Shown: one piece after another, positions 1 to 9,371 of the stretch
How the letters are laid out: every line of letters begins with the position of its first letter
Numbering within the stretch: position 1 is the stretch's first letter
Assembly (NCBI GenBank): GCA_013360195.1
Contig: JABWCQ010000010.1
Coordinates: forward strand, 110,903 to 174,902
Direction: 5' to 3'
DNA length: 64,000 bases
From: a bacterium
GTDB lineage: Bacteria; Electryoneota; RPQS01
The notes under the pieces: generated by a model
The model's database searches: none
Told to the model about the DNA's origin: nothing
Seen by the model: only the letters and a program-made list of their open reading frames with translations
Position numbers and translations under genes: made by a program

Positions 1-1223
1 TACCCGGAGTACTTGTACAGTTCCGAGTCCGCCAGAACAACGCCTGCGGACAGCTCATCCACTGACGTCTGCCAAAAGTCAAATTCGCCGTTGCTCATCA
101 GCTGATACTTGTGTGCGTCACCTTCCGGTGTGCCCCAGGTCGCCGTCCAGCCCATACCCAGACTATCACGGTCGGCATATGCCTCCCAGGCCGGGCCGTA
201 ATCGAGGTTGACGTCACCATTGGGATTGTACCAGTTAAAAGACGTGAATAGTCGCGGGTTCGGCGCCCGAATGACACGTGTGCCGGTTACATGAGGAATC
301 GTAAACGGCCCGCCGAACGTCTGGTCCGGATAGCCGTCGTTATCGGCAATCCATGCCACGTCAATGCGCACTTTTGTCGTGTCGCCTTCAGCACTGATTT
401 CATCAACTTCGCGAACAAAACCGCAAATATCGTCCGTGTGTTCGTTGTTGTCGCCCGCGACGCCGCAGTCTGCGTCAACATATAAACCGACATAAACGTT
501 CTTCAGAAAGTTCGATGCGATATTCTCGATTTCGTAATCAATAATTATGAAATCCTCCGCAAATGCCTGACTGAACGAATACGACTTTTGAGTGATTTTG
601 ATACCAAGCGGGCGATGCGGGCCGTCGTCCGGATCATCGCGAACAAACAACTCTTCGGTCAACGTGTCAGCCATAGTCGCCACGAAATCCTGATCGGAAA
701 CCGCCAATGAATCATAAACAACTTCGCCAAAGCAGTTCGTGAATCCGGGGCGGTTAGAACGCTCAATAATTCCGCTGCCGGGCAAGCCTGCTTCCGGCGC
801 GTGAAATTCGTTGATGGACGGGTTTTGCCAGCCGTCCGTACCCACCGAGACGCGCGTCGTGAAAAATCCGTCCTCTTCAATCAACGCGCCAATCCACAGC
901 GCGCCTTGAAACAGATATTGTTGTCCCGAACCGCCGGGGAACTCGCACTGCGGCGCCCAATTTCCCGGAGGACACGGATCATCCAGCGCACCGGTCTGTG
1001 AAGGACCGTCGTTGCCAAAATAGCCGTAGTTCGTGATGTTCATCCACATTTTGCCGGCATCATGCACGCGGTTTTGATCATCAGGGTTGGCCACGTCCAA
1101 ATGACGCACCGGCCCGCGAATGTCTCCTCTTGAGTACGGCATGTTTCGTGCCGTCACAAGTCCCGTGCAAAGCCCAAGCAAAAGTAGGGCGGTTAACAAA
1201 AATGTGTAGGTATTCCTGCGCAT
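1..1223 (-). CDS. Secreted protein of unknown function, C-terminus outside window
   Basis: An open frame of about 407 codons runs from the ATG at 1223 to the window edge with no stop, so the C-terminus is missing. The first 25 or so residues are a signal peptide (MRRNTYTF, then a Leu-rich core ending near GLVTA). The rest is a secreted domain rich in Asp, Asn, Gly and aromatics, with a Cys-containing segment around residues 80-100 (DDPCPPGNWAPQCEFPGGSG). I recognise the style from hypothetical secreted proteins of FCB-type candidate phyla that often end in a T9SS sorting tail, but the tail would lie outside the window. It starts 67 bp after the beta-helix lipoprotein and is probably co-transcribed with it and the TonB-dependent receptor. 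Function unknown. Confidence 0.8.
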   Translation of the reverse strand, partial: MRRNTYTFLLTALLLLGLCTGLVTARNMPYSRGDIRGPVRHLDVANPDDQNRVHDAGKMWMNITNYGYFGNDGPSQTGALDDPCPPGNWAPQCEFPGGSGQQYLFQGALWIGALIEEDGFFTTRVSVGTDGWQNPSINEFHAPEAGLPGSGIIERSNRPGFTNCFGEVVYDSLAVSDQDFVATMADTLTEELFVRDDPDDGPHRPLGIKITQKSYSFSQAFAEDFIIIDYEIENIASNFLKNVYVGLYVDADCGVAGDNNEHTDDICGFVREVDEISAEGDTTKVRIDVAWIADNDGYPDQTFGGPFTIPHVTGTRVIRAPNPRLFTSFNWYNPNGDVNLDYGPAWEAYADRDSLGMGWTATWGTPEGDAHKYQLMSNGEFDFWQTSVDELSAGVVLADSELYKYSG

Positions 1224-1290
1224 GTGCGAGAACCTCTATAGAATAAGGCAGGCGAACGCTGTTAGGCCTTCGCAATCAAAATTATTTCTC

Positions 1291-3303
1291 TTATCGTTGC
1301 GCCATCAAGCGCTGTATCATTCCCCGGCCAACCGCACCGGCGCCCGGGCCGCCCCATGCGCCGATGTCATTTCGCGAACCGTCAGGATCATTGTACTGCG
1401 AATCCGGGTGTCCGGAATTCACACAAGGAGAGGCGGCGGCAAGCCTGTAGGCATTGTCCGAGAACTGCGGATCCTGGCTGATACTCGCACCGACATCCAA
1501 CGTGGCCGGCATATAATTGGCCGGATTCGTGTCCCGCAAACCGTTGTTCCAAATGTCGCAATAGTCAATAAACGGCAAAGACGACTGCTCTGCGAATACA
1601 CCATAACGTCCGCAGTGCGCAACGATATTGTTTAGCAGCGTCGGATTGCAGTTCTGCCGCATGTGAATTCCATAGTAGCCGCCACCCACAAACGTGTTGT
1701 TCACAATTAGCGGGCTGCAGAAATCCTCCATGGACAGCGTCGTAACGGAGCAGGCTTCGACAACGGTATTGAATATTTGTACGCCGTTTCCGACGTTGTT
1801 CATGGTGATGCCCTGTCCACGCGAACCGAATATTCTTGAATTCGATATAATCACGGAAGACGATAGCACCTGTACTGCCCACGCACCAACGTCTGTAAAA
1901 ATGCACTCATCAAACACTACCGCACTATCGAGCGCGGTCGTGCCCGTAGCCACCTGCGCACCGCCGAGGAAGCCCGTGTTGAACTCACAATCCTCGAACC
2001 GGACACCTGCCTTATTGACGGTCACGCGATTGAAGTCGTTCAGAATGAAATTTCTCAAGATCGAAGGCTCGTCACCACGATCAAGAAACAGCAAACCGCC
2101 GACGAAATCCTGATTCGCAGTTTGACAGGCACAAAGCTCCACGGGGCTGTTCGCAGTTCCCTCGACCAGCAATTTGCCGTATACTTCAAAATTGAACAGT
2201 CCTGTCGCCTCAATTTTTGCGCCCTCACCGATGACGACCGTTACACCCGGCGGTATTACGACATCGCACGACATGCGATACACACCTGCACTCAAGTTCG
2301 TCTCAAGCCGTCCGCGCAGTTCACCCGCCGCCTGTGCATAGGGTTTAGCTCCCATGTCGGCGCGAGTGCCGTCCGGATCCGGATCTGTTCCGACTGGACC
2401 TGCATCTACGCACGGCGAGCACGATTGCAGCTCATAATTGGCAAACCGGGTCTGTAGGTCCTCCGCCGGATCGACAAACAACGGCAGAATGTCAATATTG
2501 AAGTGCGAATCACACGAATCCAGATTCACATTAACCGTCGTCGGATCACCAAATATGCGGCGCGTTCCCGCTACTGTGTCGGGATTGTCGTTCGTCATAA
2601 TAAACGCCGGCGCGCTGTTATCAGAGATACAATTATACGAGATATCCAAGTCCTGCGGAAATACGCTGGAGTCGGCACGCACGCCGGACGCGTCATTTCG
2701 CGTGAATATATTGTAGCGAATGACGGGGCGGCTCGCACTGTTCGTAATGAACACCGCATTGTTTTGATTCTGCGTCACTATGCAGTGCTCAATCGTCGGA
2801 CTGCTATTATTGATGGCCAGCATGCCCTTGTAGTTCTGCGCGTCACGGCCAATAGGAGTCAGTGTATCACTATCAAAGTACGCGCCATATGTGAATATAC
2901 AATGACGGAACTCCGATCCTTCTGCCTGATTGTGCAGCTTGAAGCCCCGCCACTGCCCAAGGTCTGGGGACGTGTGCGCGCTCGTGAAAATGATCGGGCT
3001 TCCCGCCGTGCCTTGGGCGACAATCTTCCCCTGAACATCGATCCAGAACAGCCCGGCCACCATTATCTCCGTGCCCGGTTGCACCGTCACCGTTACCCCT
3101 TGCGGAATAACATAATTTGTGTCAATCAGATACGGCTTGTCTTGCGGCGCCAAAGTCACGTCGCTGGTCGGAGATTCCAGGCGAATCCCCTCCCTGAACG
3201 GTGAAGGCGGGACAATCGGATTCGATTCGGGATCCGAACAACCCAGTATCACTAGCGCCGTTGCTGCACCGGCTAATGCGATCAAACGCAAAGTTGCGAA
3301 CAT
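1291..3303 (-). CDS. Right-handed parallel beta-helix lipoprotein
   Basis: A 670-residue exported lipoprotein. The N-terminus has a hydrophobic core and a lipobox ending LVILGC, so Cys22 should be lipidated. Two long segments (about 60-320 and 345-640) show the repeated short-strand pattern of parallel beta-helix (PbH1/NosD-like) repeats, including IxNNSxPTIEHC and NPTLLNNIVAH-type turns, and each is preceded by a VTVxPGxxI-type cap. A DPDGxxxDxGA motif near residues 305-315 and again near the C-terminus closes each helix block, suggesting an internal duplication. Such proteins bind or cleave polysaccharides or serve as surface scaffolds; no catalytic residues can be assigned. It begins 48 bp after the TonB-dependent receptor, so the two are likely one operon and may share a substrate. 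Confidence 0.85.
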   Translation of the reverse strand: MFATLRLIALAGAATALVILGCSDPESNPIVPPSPFREGIRLESPTSDVTLAPQDKPYLIDTNYVIPQGVTVTVQPGTEIMVAGLFWIDVQGKIVAQGTAGSPIIFTSAHTSPDLGQWRGFKLHNQAEGSEFRHCIFTYGAYFDSDTLTPIGRDAQNYKGMLAINNSSPTIEHCIVTQNQNNAVFITNSASRPVIRYNIFTRNDASGVRADSSVFPQDLDISYNCISDNSAPAFIMTNDNPDTVAGTRRIFGDPTTVNVNLDSCDSHFNIDILPLFVDPAEDLQTRFANYELQSCSPCVDAGPVGTDPDPDGTRADMGAKPYAQAAGELRGRLETNLSAGVYRMSCDVVIPPGVTVVIGEGAKIEATGLFNFEVYGKLLVEGTANSPVELCACQTANQDFVGGLLFLDRGDEPSILRNFILNDFNRVTVNKAGVRFEDCEFNTGFLGGAQVATGTTALDSAVVFDECIFTDVGAWAVQVLSSSVIISNSRIFGSRGQGITMNNVGNGVQIFNTVVEACSVTTLSMEDFCSPLIVNNTFVGGGYYGIHMRQNCNPTLLNNIVAHCGRYGVFAEQSSLPFIDYCDIWNNGLRDTNPANYMPATLDVGASISQDPQFSDNAYRLAAASPCVNSGHPDSQYNDPDGSRNDIGAWGGPGAGAVGRGMIQRLMAQR

Positions 3304-3351
3304 GTTTTATCTTGCTCCAGAAATCGTTTCTTGTGGGACCCGCAAGGCTGT

Positions 3352-6300
3352 TTAGAAATCCAACTTCAAGTGCAGCAGCACTTGTCGCGGCGGGAAGTAG
3401 TTCCGCGGATTGTGATCCAAGTCCTTGCCCAAGTTGCCGTCGTCCGCCTCGTTCTGATTCTCCTCATGTGACGAGTCGTACGCATTTCCCGTCTCCGAAT
3501 AAATGTCCCTGACATTCTTGCGATTGAACAAATTGAATATCTCAAAGCCCGTCGAAATCTTCATTCCGTTGCCGATTTCCCAGAACTTGTCGAACCGGAA
3601 ATCCGTCGTTGAAGTTGCCGGCTTGCGTGCCGAATTGGCAAGGATCAAGTTCGCGCTCTGTCCCGTTGTATAAGTTGACGGCGTGTACGGCAAACCTGAG
3701 CCGTACGAGAACTCCACAGTCGATAGCCAGTTTGAAGGCAGCGTTACACCCAGCACGCGCGGGTGCTGATCCTTCGCAACCATCATCGTCAAAAATGCTG
3801 ACACTCGGTGCGTCTCATCCCAATCCAGCGGATGCTCGTTGCGGTTCTCCGGCACACCATTCAAACGGTCCAGCAATCCTTCCGCCGCCGCAGACTCTTT
3901 GCCGTAGGCGAATGAAAAGTCGTAGTTTGCCGTCAGTGCCCACATGCTGCTGAATTTCTTGTCCAGTGAGAACTCAAATCCGCGTGCCCGGGCATAACCA
4001 AGATTGAAGTAGCGGTTCAGAGTCAACGGTCCGATGCGCTCCTCCACTGTTCCAATCTGATTGTAAACGTCACGGTAGTAGCCAGCCACATCAACCACCC
4101 AATTCTCGGCGAACTCCGTGCTCACACCGACTTCATAGGACACCGTCTTCTCGTACTCGAGATTCGGATTTCCAATTTCTGTGTTCGGGGAGATGTTCGC
4201 CGTTGCACTGCGGTAGAAGTACTGGAACGAAGGCGTCTGATAGTAGTGCCCGTAGTTGAAATACAATTTAGACGACGCCGACACGGGATGCGAGATACCC
4301 AAACGCGGCGCAATCACATACCGCCCGCGCTCCGCCAGCAGTGCTCCCGGCTGGTTGCGATCAACCTGATCCTGGAATTGCTGCAGCAGGCCGTCGCCCT
4401 GTATAATAAAGTCCGACCGTAAGCCCGCGCGAACGATCAAGCCCTCGAACTCCATTTTGTCCTGGAAGTAAACCGAACCTTCCCACGGCTTGTGATTGTA
4501 GAAGTCACGTGTGCCGCCGACCCCAATATACGGTGAACCTTCCGGCAGCGGGAAATCCTCGTTGTCGTACGGCTCGTCCGGACCCTGAATGGACTGCATC
4601 TGCAAGTCGCGGTACTTGATTTCAATACCCGACTTCAACTCGTGCGCCTTGTTCACTTGGCTCGTGATGTCAAATTTGCCCGAATACTCGACAGACAAAC
4701 GGTCCTGCCAGAATGCGATTTCGTCCCACTGACCCGGATTCAGGAAGTCATCGGGATTCGAATCCCACACGCCGTTCTTGTTGTAATCGTAGAAGAACTC
4801 TCCGTCGTCCGCAAAGAAATTCGGAATATCATAGACCGGTGCCTCAACATCGTCCAACGTGCGGTTGATCCACGTAGAACGGCCTTCGATATAATGGAAG
4901 TAAAGAGGAATAAAGTTCTGGTCAAATCCCATGCTGAGCCATTCGGGTTCACCGGCCGGAAACTCCTCCAGAATGTTTGCCCAGGTATAAATTACCGGCA
5001 AGCGGGGATCCATGCCGTATCCCAAGGAAGACGGAATACAGAAGAGCTCGTAGTCGTCGGCTTGCCCGTTCGGTCCGTCATACTGTCCGTTTCGCGTTGG
5101 CTGCAGACGACCGCCGCCCAGAGAAACACCGCTGGGCAAATCAAGCCAAACTTCACCTGCATCCCATGTCCCATTGAAATAACCGTTTTCGTCCGGCGAA
5201 TCAATGAACGGCTCACCTGTGTCATAGACGAAGTCCCCGTCCAACAATCCTTCGCCGGTGTCGTCGGCGTCTTCGAAATTCGTCTTCTTGTCAATCGAAC
5301 CGTTGGCATTGCGGTCATCATAGCCTTCGCCCCAACCGTCATAGCGGCCGTTGTCGTTGGCGTCCTGAAACCGCTCTCCGTCCCACACTCCGTTGCCGTT
5401 CCAATCCTGCTCGGCAAGCTGAGGCTCTGCATCATCCCAGCGGCCGTTGCCGTTGACATCCACGTAGGGATCCCACGGATCATAAACACCAGGATTGTTC
5501 TCACCCTGTGAATTCGAACGGTCAACCCATGGTTCGGCTTGATCAAACACGCCGTTGCCGTTCAAGTCAACCCAATCTTCACCGCGATCCCAGCGACCGT
5601 TCGCGTTGACGTCGTCGTAGCCTTCACCTTCTCCGTTATATTCGCCGTCGCCGTTCGCGTCGCGATATCCGTCAGGGATACCGTTCTGATTCACGTCCGC
5701 GCCGCCGCCGCCGCCAAATCCGCCTTGTGTGAAGATCCGGTCGTCTTCGACTTCCGTGTCGAGAGTGAATTCATCCGGATTCTTGCCCCGCGGCCGAACC
5801 TGCGTCGCAGTCTTGAAGCGTCCAACAGAAACTTCATAGAACGTCTTCTGCGTCACGTTGTGCTGATACTGCAGGTTGTACGAATCACGTATGTTCCGTG
5901 AAAAAGGACGATTTTCCACGTTGTACTTGTACTGCCAGCCATAATTTCCAGATATCGAGGCTTCGCCGTCCGGATAGATATCCCAGAGCGAGTGTTCGCG
6001 AGTATATGAGAAGTTGAACTTGCGCGCCGGATCCATGCGGTACGTCAGCTTCCAGAAAGTCGAGTAGTCGTTCGACTGCCGTTCCGGAAGGTCAAAACCG
6101 AAGTCAAGGTAATCGCTTGGGTCTCGCCGGATACTGTATGGCGTGTAGGTATTCGTCAATTTCGCCGTTCCCGATGTGAAGAAGCTGAACTTGTTCTCCT
6201 TCATGTTGAACAGCTCTTTTACAAACGGTACAGGTCCACTAAATGCGTAGTCGGCCTGATCCTGGTCGAAACTGTAAGTGTCGAACAAACGGTCCGTGCG

Positions 6301-7020
6301 GTACTCGATGGTTCCATTGTAGGCATCCATCTTGCCTTCCGGCGTCGTCACGCGAATCAAAGCAGACTGGTAGCCGCCCGTCGATGCGTCACCGCCCGTC
6401 AGAATCTCGATTTCTTCTACATTCAGCGCGCTCGTATTGATCAAGCGCTTTGAACTGTTGTAGAGCGCGTCCGACTTGGATTGACCGTCCACAACGTACT
6501 TCGCCTCCGTATCACGGCCGCCGCGTACGTGCAGACCGCCGTCCGGGTCAACTTTGAAACCCGGTTGCTTGGCGATAATCGAAACCGGTGACTGGCCGCG
6601 CATCAGGATTTCCTCTCGTCCGATGCGGTCCTGCTTGCCTGTCGTTCCCAATTCCACCGGAGGTTTCTTGTAGACAATCTCCTGCTCACCAATCTGAATT
6701 GCCTCTTCGACCAGCGTGAAATTCAGCGTTGTCGTCAAGTCGGAGCTTACTTGCACTCCTTTGATGAGCTGCGGACCGTAACCGACGGCAGTCACCCTGA
6801 CTGAATAATCGCCCGGCGCGACACCAAGGATTGCATACGAGCCGTCAACGCCCGCTGTTGCGCCCTGTTGTGTCTCGACTATCTGCACGGCCGCAAACAA
6901 CACTGCGTCACCGTTGGCGTCTATTACGGTACCTGCAATCTTTCCTGTTCCCGCGAAAGCCGCTGCCGTCAGTGTAAACAGGACAATGATGTGTAAAAAT
7001 GTGGTCAGACTACGCTTCAT
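3352..7020 (-). CDS. TonB-dependent outer-membrane receptor with inserted calcium-loop repeats
   Basis: A 1222-residue outer-membrane receptor. I place the start at 7020 (MKRSLTTF) rather than 30 codons upstream because it begins a clean signal peptide and has AGAGGA nine bases before it. Residues about 25-110 are a carboxypeptidase-regulatory-like Ig domain (IAGTVIDANGD, GVDGSYAILGV). A plug domain follows (GREEILMRGQSPVSII, LHVRGG, VDGQS), then a barrel with many aromatic strands and a C-terminal strand ending in Phe (LHLKLDF). Unusually, about 175 residues of Asp/Asn-rich loops (DxNxNGxxD type) are inserted in the barrel region, probably in an extracellular loop. The usual role is TonB-driven uptake of a large or scarce ligand; the ligand is unknown. 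No SusD partner is adjacent; a beta-helix lipoprotein follows instead. Confidence 0.9.
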   Translation of the reverse strand: MKRSLTTFLHIIVLFTLTAAAFAGTGKIAGTVIDANGDAVLFAAVQIVETQQGATAGVDGSYAILGVAPGDYSVRVTAVGYGPQLIKGVQVSSDLTTTLNFTLVEEAIQIGEQEIVYKKPPVELGTTGKQDRIGREEILMRGQSPVSIIAKQPGFKVDPDGGLHVRGGRDTEAKYVVDGQSKSDALYNSSKRLINTSALNVEEIEILTGGDASTGGYQSALIRVTTPEGKMDAYNGTIEYRTDRLFDTYSFDQDQADYAFSGPVPFVKELFNMKENKFSFFTSGTAKLTNTYTPYSIRRDPSDYLDFGFDLPERQSNDYSTFWKLTYRMDPARKFNFSYTREHSLWDIYPDGEASISGNYGWQYKYNVENRPFSRNIRDSYNLQYQHNVTQKTFYEVSVGRFKTATQVRPRGKNPDEFTLDTEVEDDRIFTQGGFGGGGGADVNQNGIPDGYRDANGDGEYNGEGEGYDDVNANGRWDRGEDWVDLNGNGVFDQAEPWVDRSNSQGENNPGVYDPWDPYVDVNGNGRWDDAEPQLAEQDWNGNGVWDGERFQDANDNGRYDGWGEGYDDRNANGSIDKKTNFEDADDTGEGLLDGDFVYDTGEPFIDSPDENGYFNGTWDAGEVWLDLPSGVSLGGGRLQPTRNGQYDGPNGQADDYELFCIPSSLGYGMDPRLPVIYTWANILEEFPAGEPEWLSMGFDQNFIPLYFHYIEGRSTWINRTLDDVEAPVYDIPNFFADDGEFFYDYNKNGVWDSNPDDFLNPGQWDEIAFWQDRLSVEYSGKFDITSQVNKAHELKSGIEIKYRDLQMQSIQGPDEPYDNEDFPLPEGSPYIGVGGTRDFYNHKPWEGSVYFQDKMEFEGLIVRAGLRSDFIIQGDGLLQQFQDQVDRNQPGALLAERGRYVIAPRLGISHPVSASSKLYFNYGHYYQTPSFQYFYRSATANISPNTEIGNPNLEYEKTVSYEVGVSTEFAENWVVDVAGYYRDVYNQIGTVEERIGPLTLNRYFNLGYARARGFEFSLDKKFSSMWALTANYDFSFAYGKESAAAEGLLDRLNGVPENRNEHPLDWDETHRVSAFLTMMVAKDQHPRVLGVTLPSNWLSTVEFSYGSGLPYTPSTYTTGQSANLILANSARKPATSTTDFRFDKFWEIGNGMKISTGFEIFNLFNRKNVRDIYSETGNAYDSSHEENQNEADDGNLGKDLDHNPRNYFPPRQVLLHLKLDF
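5173..5697 (-). repeat. Tandem DxNxNGxxD calcium-binding-like loops inside the TonB-dependent receptor
   Basis: Within the receptor, about ten short loops follow the EF-hand/dockerin/thrombospondin-3 pattern: DVNQNGIPD, DANGDGEYN, DVNANGRWD, DLNGNGVFD, DVNGNGRWD, DWNGNGVWD, DANDNGRYD and DRNANGSID, then more degenerate copies. One more isolated loop (DYNKNGVWD) lies about 120 codons further on. Spacing between loops is irregular, with linkers such as GEGYDD and GEDWVD recurring. Calcium binding is inferred from spaced acidic and Asn side chains around a central Gly. Confidence 0.8.
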
Positions 7021-7188
7021 GTGAAAATCCTCTTCGCGGCAATCCCGCCCGTAGCGGGCGATGCAACTTTTGGACTGTTTGTTTCGTCTATGCAGATAGG
7101 GGAACTCCATCTCTGAAGCAACCCAAATTTCAAAAATCTAACTAAAAATCGTGGCGGCGGAAGGCATTTCACCGCCACGCAAACGGGA

Positions 7189-8430
7189 CTACATATTCGC
7201 GATAATCTCCGTCGCGAATTCCGAGGTCTTGAGCTTCGTTGCACCCGGCATCTGACGTTCGAGGTCGTAGGTCACACGCTTCTTGCCAATGGCTCCTTCG
7301 AGTCCCTTTACAATCAACTTCGCCACCGGATCCCAACCAAGATATTCAAACATCATCACACCGGACAAAATTACGGAACCCGGATTGATGACATCCTTAT
7401 CTGCGTACTTCGGAGCCGTGCCGTGCGTCGCTTCAAACACCGCGTATGCGTCGCTGATGTTGCCTCCCGGAGCCAAACCTAAACCACCCACCTGAGCCGC
7501 ACACGCGTCGCTCAAGTAGTCGCCGTTCAAGTTCGGCGTCACGATGACCTGATACTCGTCAGGACGCAAGAGCAATTGCTGGAACATCGCGTCGGCAATG
7601 CGGTCGTTCAAGAGAATCTTACCCGCGGGCAACTTACCCTCAAACTTGTCCCACAAGTCTTTCTCCGAGACAACCTTATCCGAGAATTCCCTAGCTGCAA
7701 GCTCATAGCCCCATTCGCGGAATGCGCCTTCGGTGAACTTCATAATATTGCCCTTGTGGACAATCGTCACCATTGTCAGCCCGCGGTCAATCGCATATTG
7801 AATGGCCTTGCGTACGATGCGCTCACTGCCATATTTTGAAATCGGTTTGATTCCCACACCCGAATCATGCCGAATGTTCTTCCCCATGCCCTTAACAAAT
7901 TCGATAAGTCTCGCTGCTTCCGCTGAACCGGATTTCCATTCGATACCGGAGTAAACGTCTTCAGTATTTTCGCGGAAGATAACCACATTCAGTTTACCCG
8001 GGTCCTTCACCGGAGCCGGAACTCCTTCAAACCAGCGAACCGGACGCACGCAAGCGTACAAATCTAAAACCTGTCGTAACGTCACATTCAAAGAGCGAAT
8101 CCCGCCGCCCACTGGCGTGGTCAACGGCCCCTTAATCGCAACGATATACTCTTTAATAGCGGTTAATGTATCATCCGGCAGCCAGACATTTTCCCCATAA
8201 ACTTTCAGCGATTTCTCGCCGGCATATACTTCAAACCATACGACTTTCTTCTTTCCGCCAAATGCCTTCTCTATCGCGGCATCAAACACGCGCTGCGAGG
8301 CGCGCCATATGTCCGGGCCGGTTCCGTCTCCTTCTATAAAAGGAATAATCGGATCGTCGGGGACGACAAGCCGGCCCTCAGCAACAGTGATCTTCGACCC
8401 CTTTGCTGGAGCTGTCAATTTTTCATACAC
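7189..8430 (-). CDS. icd: NADP-dependent isocitrate dehydrogenase
   Basis: Oxidatively decarboxylates isocitrate to 2-oxoglutarate in the cytoplasmic TCA cycle. The 413-residue protein aligns along its whole length with the E. coli type. SLNVTLRQ carries Ser113, the residue phosphorylated by the AceK kinase in E. coli; also present are the substrate/metal segment [31 protein letters not shown], and [17 protein letters not shown], whose Lys-Tyr pair marks NADP rather than NAD use. The start is GTG at 8430 with AGAGGA upstream; this start gives the family's usual N-terminus. It is monocistronic, transcribed from a TTGACA/TATATT promoter about 270 bp upstream, which leaves a long untranslated leader. 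Confidence 0.97.
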   Translation of the reverse strand: MYEKLTAPAKGSKITVAEGRLVVPDDPIIPFIEGDGTGPDIWRASQRVFDAAIEKAFGGKKKVVWFEVYAGEKSLKVYGENVWLPDDTLTAIKEYIVAIKGPLTTPVGGGIRSLNVTLRQVLDLYACVRPVRWFEGVPAPVKDPGKLNVVIFRENTEDVYSGIEWKSGSAEAARLIEFVKGMGKNIRHDSGVGIKPISKYGSERIVRKAIQYAIDRGLTMVTIVHKGNIMKFTEGAFREWGYELAAREFSDKVVSEKDLWDKFEGKLPAGKILLNDRIADAMFQQLLLRPDEYQVIVTPNLNGDYLSDACAAQVGGLGLAPGGNISDAYAVFEATHGTAPKYADKDVINPGSVILSGVMMFEYLGWDPVAKLIVKGLEGAIGKKRVTYDLERQMPGATKLKTSEFATEIIANM

Positions 8431-8698
8431 GGTAGTTTTCCTCTGACGAACGGGGGCGCGAGGTTCGCGATCGCGTAGCCAAGCCTGATGTTGTACGTCT
8501 GTTTGTGGTGAGGCAGGTAGGACATTACGACGACCCCGGGCGGCATCGCAACGTGGTAGGACTATTCTATTATCTGGTGACTTGCCTCATGACCCAATGA
8601 GACAAATCAATTTACGAGGCAACGGCGGATAGCTAAGCAACTCCGATCCCGAAGTTTACATGCCTTATCGTATTTGCTAAGCCATCTTATGAACTTCT

Positions 8699-8727
8699 AA
8701 TATACCGATCAACCAAAGGATTGTCAA
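8699..8727 (-). promoter_or_regulatory. Sigma70-type promoter for icd
   Basis: On the minus strand, TTGACA (8722-8727) and TATATT (8699-8704) are separated by exactly 17 bp, a near-consensus housekeeping promoter. Transcription would start near 8692, giving icd a leader of about 260 nt. The leader contains an inverted repeat (TTGCCTC ... GAGGCAA) near its middle, but I recognise no known riboswitch. Confidence 0.75.
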
Positions 8728-8809
8728 CCCCAAACTTGCACACAAACCAACTTGTTAACTTTTCTTAATTCACTATTCTCAATAAGTTTGAACTTATCCA
8801 CCCAAAAAC

Positions 8810-8836
8810 AAAACACCGCTGCGAGGGCGGTGTTTT
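8810..8836 (-). terminator. Intrinsic terminator of the candidate ncRNA
   Basis: Perfect 10 bp stem (AAAACACCGC/GCGGTGTTTT) with a 7 nt loop, followed on the minus strand by GTTTTTGGG. It lies well upstream of icd and faces transcription coming from 9313. Confidence 0.8.
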
Positions 8837-8881
8837 AAATTATCCGAGTCACACGCGCATTTTCGCGCGTGTCCATGTCTT

Positions 8882-9005
8882 GGAAGAGACAGATTCAGTC
8901 ACCGAGAACCGTGTTGCAGAGTCTGAGTGAGCCGTGCAGGGGCCGCAAGCAGGAGCGAAAGAAACCGTGCCATTTGCCCTCGGTAACTGAATCCGTGTCT
9001 TTCCA
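8882..9005 (-). repeat. Long imperfect inverted repeat (RNA helix)
   Basis: Arms 8882-8906 and 8979-9005 pair over 25 positions with only one mismatch and one bulged base; two pairs are G-U wobbles, which favours a selected RNA helix over a DNA palindrome. The enclosed sequence contains further short complementary segments (for example CTTGCGGCCCC and TGCACGG on the minus strand). Part of the candidate ncRNA. Confidence 0.7.
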
Positions 9006-9319
9006 AAGATCATTTCCGAATGATAGGTGCAAGAAAGAGAAAGGGAGGGCCTCACGAGTTCCGAAGCCGAAACAAGGAGGAAAAAGCGTCGTCACAAAGT
9101 AGCAGGGAGACTGGGAAGAAAACCGCGCAATGACGAGGTTCCCGCAAGGCCCCTTAACTTCCTTCCTCTATACTTGGGAGGGATCATTACCCGTTGGTGC
9201 CGCGCGGGGTAATCATCCTTGCCAGATCAAACCCGGCATGGGACCCGGGCGAACGGACATGGCCCATTCACTTTATGACTATGGCAACGGCTGTGCCATC
9301 GAGATTTTCGTGATTAAGT

Positions 9320-9348
9320 ATTGTATTTACAATGTTCTGTATATTCAA
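9320..9348 (-). promoter_or_regulatory. Promoter of the candidate ncRNA
   Basis: Minus-strand TTGAAT (9343-9348) and TACAAT (9320-9325) with a 17 bp spacer. A start near 9313 is predicted. A perfect 22 bp palindrome sits directly upstream of the -35 box. Confidence 0.6.
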
Positions 9349-9349
9349 T

Positions 9350-9371
9350 TCTGCGTAATTAATTACGCAGA
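9350..9371. promoter_or_regulatory. Perfect 22 bp palindrome, possible operator
   Basis: The sequence TCTGCGTAATT followed by its exact reverse complement. It abuts the -35 element of the ncRNA promoter, the position of an activator or repressor site. The remainder of the gap, 9372-9566, shows no gene. Confidence 0.5.

Larger units (their letters stand above)
8810..9313 (-). ncRNA. Candidate structured non-coding RNA of about 500 nt
   Basis: This gap holds no plausible protein gene but has the parts of an RNA gene on the minus strand: a TTGAAT-N17-TACAAT promoter at 9320-9348 and an intrinsic terminator at 8810-8836. In between, 8882-8906 and 8979-9005 form a near-perfect helix of about 24 pairs (two G-U, one mismatch, one bulge) enclosing about 72 nt. 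Other hairpins lie at 8851-8872 (perfect 8 bp stem), 9179-9217 (12 bp arms with one mismatch) and 9281-9299. I looked for tmRNA, RNase P, SRP and 6S landmarks (for example GAGGAAAGUCCGGGC or CCGGAAGGAAGCAGCC) and found none. It could be a divergent member of one of these or a new class. Not confirmed as transcribed. Confidence 0.45.

Noticed and set aside
2503..3204. 233-codon open frame on the plus strand
   Set aside because: Antisense shadow of the beta-helix lipoprotein gene; Arg-rich and low in hydrophobic pattern.
4642..5511. 289-codon open frame on the plus strand
   Set aside because: Antisense to the TonB-dependent receptor over its Asp/Asn repeats; no start signal or protein-like pattern.
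8810..9313. tmRNA, RNase P RNA, SRP RNA or 6S RNA
   Set aside because: None of the conserved core sequences could be found on either strand; kept as an unclassified candidate RNA.
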